64,000 bases of DNA from NCBI RefSeq assembly GCF_017349295.1, contig NZ_JAFMPK010000019.1, positions 149,293-213,292 of the forward strand. The letters run 5' to 3'. The stretch is from Myceligenerans salitolerans (lineage in GTDB: Bacteria > Actinomycetota > Actinomycetes > Actinomycetales > Cellulomonadaceae). Both the position numbers and the translations under genes were made by a program. A model generated the notes under the pieces. That model saw only the letters and a program-made list of their open reading frames with translations, did not search any database and was not told the DNA's origin. Below, in pieces: positions 59,331 to 64,000 of the stretch. Within the stretch, counting starts at the first letter, position 1. Each line of letters opens with the position of its first letter.

Positions 59331-61067
59331 TTGAAGAAGCGATTGGCATCCAGGAGCCGGCTGACCGCCGTCGGCCTGGCCGGTGTGATGACCCTCGGGC
59401 TGTCCGCGGCCCAGCTCGCCGCGGGCACCGCGTCCGCCGACGACGGATCGACCCCGTCCACCGCGTCGGACACCGACAACGGCCTGAGGATCACCGGGCC
59501 TCCGACGGTGGACGCGTACGCCTACCCGGGCGAGAGCTTCGCCTTCCTCGACTCCGTGCGCTATCTCGCCGCGCCGGAGGTCGGCTACGAGTTCGCCACG
59601 AAGCGGGACTCGTACGGCGCGACGCCCATGATGACCATGACCACCGTCGACGGCACCAGGAGGGGCGAGACCGTCACCGTTCCCGCCGAACTGGTGGACG
59701 GGATGAACGGGATCAAGGACGGCCTGCGGGTCAGGATCGTCAACTCGCAGGGGAAGGTGGTGTTCGACGAGAAGCGCACGCTGTGCCCCGCGGGCTACGA
59801 CACACGGCGCATCGCGCCGAACGGCCCGTCGGAAGCGAGCTACCCCGCGTTCTGCGGCGGCAACTGGTTCACGCGGTCCGTGGTGTTCGGCGTCGACCAG
59901 GGCTGGGCCGCGAACCTCGAGGCCTACACCGACGTCAAGGGCGTGAAGATCGGCCACCGGCTCACGATGACGACGGCGATCACCGAACCGGTGGCCGCGT
60001 TCCTCGGCATCCCGGACAGCGAGCGCAAGCTCAAGCAGAAGGTCACCGTGCGCAACGCGTCGAAGGAATGGGGCGACGACGGCGGGTTCGCGGGTGAACC
60101 CGTGGAGGGATTCAGCGCCGAGGGCGCCGACGTCGGCCAGTTGATGCAGGACGTGTCACCGGGCACGGCCTCCGCCGGCGGGATCGAGGACTCGGGCGTC
60201 GTGGAGCGCACGCCGAACCTGTACCTGGCCGAGGAGGTCAAGCGGGCCGACAACGCGACCGCCAGCGCGAAGCCGGGCACGAAGGGTGCGGCCCCGAAGG
60301 TCGCGGATCCGCGGGACGGCACCCTCCCGGATCTCGTCGCCGAGCCTGCCTGGTCGATCGGTACCGAGCGGCAGGGCGGCAAGGACCGGCTCACCTTCAA
60401 CGCGCACGAGTGGAACGCCGGCCCTGCCCCGCTCGTGGTGGAGGGCTTCCGCCGTCCGAACAAGAGCGTGATGGACGCCTACCAGTTCTTCTACGAGGAC
60501 GGCGAGCAGGTCGGGTACGCCAGGACCGGCACGATGAAGTACCACGCCGCCCCGGGCCACAACCACTGGCACTTCCTCGACTTCGCACAGTACGAGCTCG
60601 TCACGCCCCAGGGCGACCTGGTCACCACCAGCGGCAAGCAGTCGTGGTGCCTCGTGCCGACCGACCCCGTGGACATGCTCGCGGAGAACGCGGCATGGCG
60701 TCCCGAGCTGATCGGCCTGGAGAGCGCCTGCGGTGGGAAGGAAGCCACCTGGATGCGCGAGTCCCTGCCCGTGGGCTGGGGCGACACCTACGCGCAGTAC
60801 CAGACCGAGGCGTTCGACCTCACCGGCGTCCCCAACGGCACCTACAAGATCCGCATCACGGTGAATCCGGACGGCAACCTGCACGAGGTGACGGCCGAGA
60901 ACAACGTGAGCCTGCGGAAGGTCGTCATCGGTGGCAAGCCGGGCGCGCGCACGGTGAAGGTCCCGAAGATCGACGGCGTGGACACCGAGACCGGTGACTA
61001 CCTGTTCGCGACGGAGTCGGCCCGGACGGCCGGCACCGCCTCGATGTCGTCGCACTCGCACCACTGA
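59331..61067 (+). CDS. Secreted lysyl oxidase-domain protein
   Basis: Predicted copper amine oxidase of the lysyl oxidase family, exported. The 578-residue protein has a Sec-type signal peptide (KKRLASRSRLTAVGLAGVMT, cleavage near residues 34-37), a roughly 300-residue N-terminal region without known motif, then a lysyl-oxidase domain with the copper-site histidines in GHNHWHFLDFAQYEL (about residues 407-421), SWCLVPTDP, GWGDTYAQYQTEAFD and TVNPDGNLHEVTAENN. It ends in SMSSHSHH. TTG 59331 has GGAGG 5 nt upstream. Physiological substrate unknown. Confidence 0.9.
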   Translation: MKKRLASRSRLTAVGLAGVMTLGLSAAQLAAGTASADDGSTPSTASDTDNGLRITGPPTVDAYAYPGESFAFLDSVRYLAAPEVGYEFATKRDSYGATPMMTMTTVDGTRRGETVTVPAELVDGMNGIKDGLRVRIVNSQGKVVFDEKRTLCPAGYDTRRIAPNGPSEASYPAFCGGNWFTRSVVFGVDQGWAANLEAYTDVKGVKIGHRLTMTTAITEPVAAFLGIPDSERKLKQKVTVRNASKEWGDDGGFAGEPVEGFSAEGADVGQLMQDVSPGTASAGGIEDSGVVERTPNLYLAEEVKRADNATASAKPGTKGAAPKVADPRDGTLPDLVAEPAWSIGTERQGGKDRLTFNAHEWNAGPAPLVVEGFRRPNKSVMDAYQFFYEDGEQVGYARTGTMKYHAAPGHNHWHFLDFAQYELVTPQGDLVTTSGKQSWCLVPTDPVDMLAENAAWRPELIGLESACGGKEATWMRESLPVGWGDTYAQYQTEAFDLTGVPNGTYKIRITVNPDGNLHEVTAENNVSLRKVVIGGKPGARTVKVPKIDGVDTETGDYLFATESARTAGTASMSSHSHH

Positions 61068-61077
61068 CGGTCTGACG

Positions 61078-61107
61078 GACGACGGCGGGCGGGTGCGGCC
61101 CGTCGTC
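61078..61107 (+). terminator. Hairpin after the lysyl oxidase gene
   Basis: GACGACGG (61078-61085) pairs with CCGTCGTC (61100-61107), 10 nt after the stop, with more GC pairing inside. No U-tract. Confidence 0.5.
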
Positions 61108-61179
61108 GTCCGCCTCCGTGGCGCGCACTGCGGACCGCCCGCATCGGCACGAGCTACCGCCGATAGGCTGCCGGGCGTG

Positions 61180-61396
61180 GTGACACACCTCGACCTGCTC
61201 ACCGTCGAACTCCAGGAGCACCGGCGCATCGGCGAACCACTCGTCGCGCGCACGGTCCCAGAGCAGCCACGCCCGAGTGAGGCGCCGGCCGATGAGTCCC
61301 AGCAAGACGCCGCCGATGCGTTTCCGCGATCGTTGCGAGGCCACGCTGAAGGTTCGGCTGGTAGCCCTCGACGCCGAGGTACGGGTAGCTCATCAC
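61180..61396 (-). pseudogene. Truncated, frame-shifted gene remnant
   Basis: GTG 61396 overlaps the YxiG-like stop (GTGA) and starts VMSYPYLGVEGYQPNLQRGL. Before about 61320 the sense reading moves to another frame giving IGRRLTRAWLLWDRARDEWF and VLLEFDGEQVEVCHH, which I recognise as the N-terminal part of a conserved uncharacterised family. Similarity stops at about 61180, well short of the family length, and the lysyl oxidase gene lies beyond. So the gene is shifted and cut; product unknown. Confidence 0.55.
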
Positions 61397-61884
61397 GGCG
61401 CCTCATCCAACGCGAGGACGACATGACCGGTGACGACCTGGTCGATGCGGAGGTCGGAGAAGACCAGTTCGATGTCGTGAGCGTTCGTCTCCACGCGCGC
61501 CGTGTGGAACGGGACTCCCAGCTCGGACGCCCATCGTGCCGCCTCGTCGGACTCCGGTAGAAGCCGGATTCCTGGGTAGAGGGCCTGCCACCGCACGCCC
61601 CAGACGTACCCGTCCGGTTCGCCGGCCCGCTGCCAGGCGAGGTGGTCGGTGAACTCATCGCCGAGTGACGTCGCCCAGACGTCGCGCCGCACAGTCGTGG
61701 TCACGGTCGCACGAACACAGTGGGTGAACCGGTAGCGCAGGTGTTCCGGTGCGATTCCGGTGCGCGGATCCGCCGTCGCGTAGACGTAGAGGTCGTAGTC
61801 CCTCATGTAGTCGGCGTACCCATGGAAGACAAGCGCCTGGTCGAAGATCTCGTCGAACGCGTCCTGGAGTTGGTGCCGGTCCAC
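61393..61884 (-). CDS. YxiG-like protein (wapA-locus family)
   Basis: A 163-residue protein with MDRHQLQDAFDEIFDQALVF, continuing HGYADYMRDYDLYVYATADP, then DGYVWGVRWQALYPG and VETNAHDIELVFSDLRID. I recognise it as similar to the YxiG-like family, first named from the Bacillus subtilis wapA toxin-immunity region. Function is unproven. GTG 61884 has AAGGG 7-8 nt upstream. It lies between a broken DUF7660-type gene and a gene remnant on the same strand. Confidence 0.65.
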   Translation of the reverse strand: MDRHQLQDAFDEIFDQALVFHGYADYMRDYDLYVYATADPRTGIAPEHLRYRFTHCVRATVTTTVRRDVWATSLGDEFTDHLAWQRAGEPDGYVWGVRWQALYPGIRLLPESDEAARWASELGVPFHTARVETNAHDIELVFSDLRIDQVVTGHVVLALDEAP

Positions 61885-61902
61885 ACTGCATCCCTTCTAC
61901 TT

Positions 61903-62499
61903 CTACTCGTAGGTGGTCGCGGCCTGGAGCATCCGCGCCACGAGGTTCCAGGAAGGCGTCTCGGGTACCGGCTCGCCGTTGCCCAAGTAGTAGCCATCCA
62001 GGTCGCGGGTCCACGCGGCGAGCGCGTGAAGTTAGTCGGGCAGGGTCGCGTTCTCCCAGGCGCCGGGCGACACGGCGCTCGTGCTCGCGAGTTCGTCGAT
62101 GAACGACGCGAGTTCGTCGCGGGTGCGTGGTGAGTCCAGCAGCGGTGTTGCTGCTGGGTTCGGGTGCGGATGCCAGGGTTGCGGTGGTGCGGGTTCTTTG
62201 CGCAGGTAGACCCACTCTTCTCCGTCCAGCAGCGTCCACTCCTCGGGTAGGACGACGGCGACGGCCTTCAGTCTGACCTCGACATCGTCAGGGACGTCGG
62301 CGACGACGAAAGTCTCCACGAGCGAGCAGTCCTCGCGATCCGTGGCATCGGGCTCGTGGTCGTAGATCATGCGGCCCTCGATCCCGGACCCACCGAGGCG
62401 CACCGTCACGCCCCGCAGGCCGGGCGTAACCGTATCCCACAACGCCTGTTGGAGTGAGAGCAGAACAGTGGTCCGCGAGAAGCCAGGACTCGATGACAT
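61903..62499 (-). pseudogene. DUF7660-type gene with in-frame TAA
   Basis: The first 155 codons (62499-62035) encode VTVRLGGSGIEGRMIYDHEP and a C-terminal stretch DELASFIDELASTSAVSPGA leading to ENATLPD, then TAA at 62032-62034. The same frame continues for 42 codons as LHALAAWTRDLDGYYLGNGE, then SWNLVARMLQAATTYE and TAG at 61903-61905. Together these complete what I recall as the DUF7660 domain, in which Phe follows LPD. So one gene is cut by a nonsense codon, or the stop is read through. An ORF of 155 aa may still be made. Confidence 0.65.
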
Positions 62500-62554
62500 G
62501 CTCGGATCATCGCAGGCCGCTGGGCTTGGCCGGTGCGCCGTGGGAGACTCCCGT

Positions 62555-63376
62555 GTGCGCTACGTGAAGGTGGAGTCGACCGGCGGCGGGTCGATGACCG
62601 ACCCGCGGGAGTATCTGGAGTGGCTCGCCGAGCACGCAGAGGAGCTTCCACCCTGCGCGCGAGCGTTCGCCACCCATCCCGAACACTACGACTTCAGCCA
62701 CCCGTGGTGCCCGCGCAGCGCGTCTTTCGACCGGATGTCCACACGATTCACCGACGACGGCGTCGTGGTCACCCTGGTCCTGGCGGCGTACGGCGACGCG
62801 CCGCCCGAGTTCGTCCTGAGGTACCAGGGCGTGACGTCGGTGGAGTCCGACGGCGACCACAGCGAACAGCCACGCTCCAATCTGCTGGTCGACGAGATTC
62901 TGCCCGACGACAAGGGCGGCGTCCGTCACGAGTTGACGTTCACCGGCGGCACCATCACCGTCGTCGCGACCGACTTCACCGCAGGCTGGTCGGGTCCAGG
63001 AGCACCAGAAGATCCCCGCGACAGGCTCGACCGGTGGCACTTCGACAACCCCGCCACGCTGGTGCATCACCTGCGGCTGCGACGCGGCATGTTCGTCTCG
63101 GGCGACTCGTTCTCGACGCTCGCCGCGTTCGTGACAGGGTCGCTGTGGACGCTGAGGACCGACCTCCACGGACTCTCGCGGTGGCTGACCGCTCGCCTGG
63201 GCGCCTCCGGTGCAAACGTCACCTGGGAGTACCACATCGTGAGGCACATCGCGGGCCCCGCGCGTCCCAACGCGCGGATCGACGATCTGACCGTCGAGGA
63301 GAACGAGCAGGCCTGCACCCTGGCGCTCGATCTCCTCGCGGAGTGGCTCGCCGACCAGGGCTATGTGGCGGAGTGA
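62555..63376 (+). CDS. Uncharacterised protein, accessory-island gene
   Basis: A 273-residue protein with no family I can name with confidence. It has PREYLEWLAEHAEELPPCAR near the N-terminus, FVLRYQGVTSVESDGDH, and a C-terminal helical part NEQACTLALDLLAEWLADQG. No signal peptide or membrane segment. GTG 62555 has GGGAG 7 nt upstream; ATG 62594 (260 aa) is an alternative with poorer spacing. It is divergent from the DUF7660-type gene and followed after 1 nt by the next gene. Confidence 0.7.
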   Translation: MRYVKVESTGGGSMTDPREYLEWLAEHAEELPPCARAFATHPEHYDFSHPWCPRSASFDRMSTRFTDDGVVVTLVLAAYGDAPPEFVLRYQGVTSVESDGDHSEQPRSNLLVDEILPDDKGGVRHELTFTGGTITVVATDFTAGWSGPGAPEDPRDRLDRWHFDNPATLVHHLRLRRGMFVSGDSFSTLAAFVTGSLWTLRTDLHGLSRWLTARLGASGANVTWEYHIVRHIAGPARPNARIDDLTVEENEQACTLALDLLAEWLADQGYVAE

Positions 63377-63377
63377 C

Positions 63378-63950
63378 ATGGGATTGTTCAACTCGCTCGA
63401 CGTAACGATCGAGTGCCCCTCCTGCCAGGAGGTCGCGCCACGGGAGGTCCAGTTCCAGTACGGCGCCGTGTGGCAGTACCGCTACAGCCTCGGCGACGTG
63501 CTGCGATGGGGCCGCAACGACGTGGGCGATCGTGCCGTGTCCGACGTGGTCGTGGATGCCTGGCTGTGCGAGTGCCCGTCCTGCGACCACGAGGGGCGCA
63601 TCGCACTGTACGTCCGCGACAACACGCTGACCACAGTCGGCCCGGTCAGTGACGTGCCAGGTCTCCAGGAACTCGAATGGCTCCCTCTACCGTCGGCTGG
63701 GGACGACGCCATCGGCGAGCCGACTACGGGCATCACCGGGCGCCTCGACGAGCAGCGGCGTCGCAATCAGATGATGGATGTGCTCAAAGTGCTGGCGGCA
63801 GGCGATCAAGGTGTTCGCCAGGTCGGCGTTGAGGCCTTCTATACGTCGTTGTTCGAGTGGAGCGGCGGCATCGAGAACTGGGACTGGTGTGCGTCGACAG
63901 TCTTCACGGCGGCTGCGGTCGGGTCTGCTGCACGGATAGGTGACAACTGA
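63378..63950 (+). CDS. Uncharacterised protein with zinc-ribbon-like cysteines
   Basis: A 190-residue protein. Two cysteine pairs, ECPSCQEV (near residue 12) and LCECPSCDHEG (near residue 62), could form a zinc ribbon. The rest has RRRNQMMDVLKVLAAGDQGV and a Trp-rich SGGIENWDW. No family identified. ATG 63378 lies 1 nt after the preceding stop with GGCGGAG upstream, so the two are probably cotranscribed and may act together. Confidence 0.68.
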   Translation: MGLFNSLDVTIECPSCQEVAPREVQFQYGAVWQYRYSLGDVLRWGRNDVGDRAVSDVVVDAWLCECPSCDHEGRIALYVRDNTLTTVGPVSDVPGLQELEWLPLPSAGDDAIGEPTTGITGRLDEQRRRNQMMDVLKVLAAGDQGVRQVGVEAFYTSLFEWSGGIENWDWCASTVFTAAAVGSAARIGDN

Positions 63951-63984
63951 CTTGCCTGCTTCGGCGGGCTGGAAGGATGTCATC

Positions 63985-64000
63985 GTGCCCAAGCCCTATC
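63985..64000 (+). CDS. Possible start of a transposase gene, cut by window edge
   Basis: GTG 63985 follows GGAAGG by 7-8 nt and encodes MPKPY before the window ends. Many actinobacterial IS3-type transposase OrfA proteins begin MPKPY followed by a P-x-EFR segment. Five codons are too few for proof. Confidence 0.3.

Noticed and set aside
59059..59349. Minus-strand 96-residue frame overlapping TetR end and the lysyl oxidase start
   Set aside because: No ribosome site and it covers the lysyl oxidase start and ribosome site on the other strand.

Overview
The window is 64 kb of very GC-rich DNA with dense, often overlapping genes (ATGA and GTGA junctions), GTG/TTG starts and several probable leaderless genes. 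A SigE-RseA-HtrA-TatB block, DUF3117, a FolP2-type protein and LOG/DapE/DapD neighbours point to an actinobacterium. The gene set fits Micrococcales (Cellulomonas/Promicromonospora-like) best; the genus is inferred and cannot be proved here. I saw no rRNA, tRNA or CRISPR array.

Layout. 0-3.8 kb: dTDP-rhamnose genes (rmlD cut by the left edge, rmlC, rmlB) and a short-type UDP-glucose dehydrogenase, with an unusual long inverted repeat at the convergent rmlC/rmlB 3' ends. 3.9-14 kb: nucleoside uptake and salvage (bmpA, nupOPQ, cdd, deoA; add, deoC), interrupted by an iron-regulated siderophore-interacting reductase. 14.1-16.7 kb: an M20 amidohydrolase and manC. 16.8-20.3 kb: sdhCDAB, behind a CRP/GlxR-like site shared with manC. 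20.4-23.1 kb: YihY, 2'-5' RNA ligase-like protein and trpS. 23.1-32 kb: a block also found in mycobacteria (tatB, htrA, rseA, sigE, O-methyltransferase, DUF3117, folP2, LOG, dapE, dapD). 32-39.3 kb: a putative secreted protein and a dipeptide/oligopeptide ABC operon with an oversized DppB-type permease.

39.6-59.1 kb is a mixed region: cold-shock protein, AhpD-like protein, a DrrAB-type exporter with a divergent TetR regulator and paired operators, an Imm-5-like protein, an alpha-glucosidase, a dimethylargininase, an XRE regulator divergent from an extra methionine aminopeptidase with three operator-like repeats, a stress-type cluster (topoisomerase IB, SnoaL-like, 96-aa protein, DUF892, DUF4383), a two-component system, acyltransferase, lipid kinase, TerC and an MFS/TetR efflux pair. 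59.3-61.1 kb: a secreted lysyl-oxidase-domain protein.

61.1-64 kb looks like a decaying accessory island: a YxiG-like gene, a DUF7660-type gene split by an in-frame TAA, a truncated gene remnant, two uncharacterised genes and, at the edge, what may be the first codons of a transposase. Polymorphic-toxin immunity families cluster this way, so this and the XRE/Map and permease observations are the places most worth a second look. No clearly new complete defence system or biosynthetic cluster is visible.
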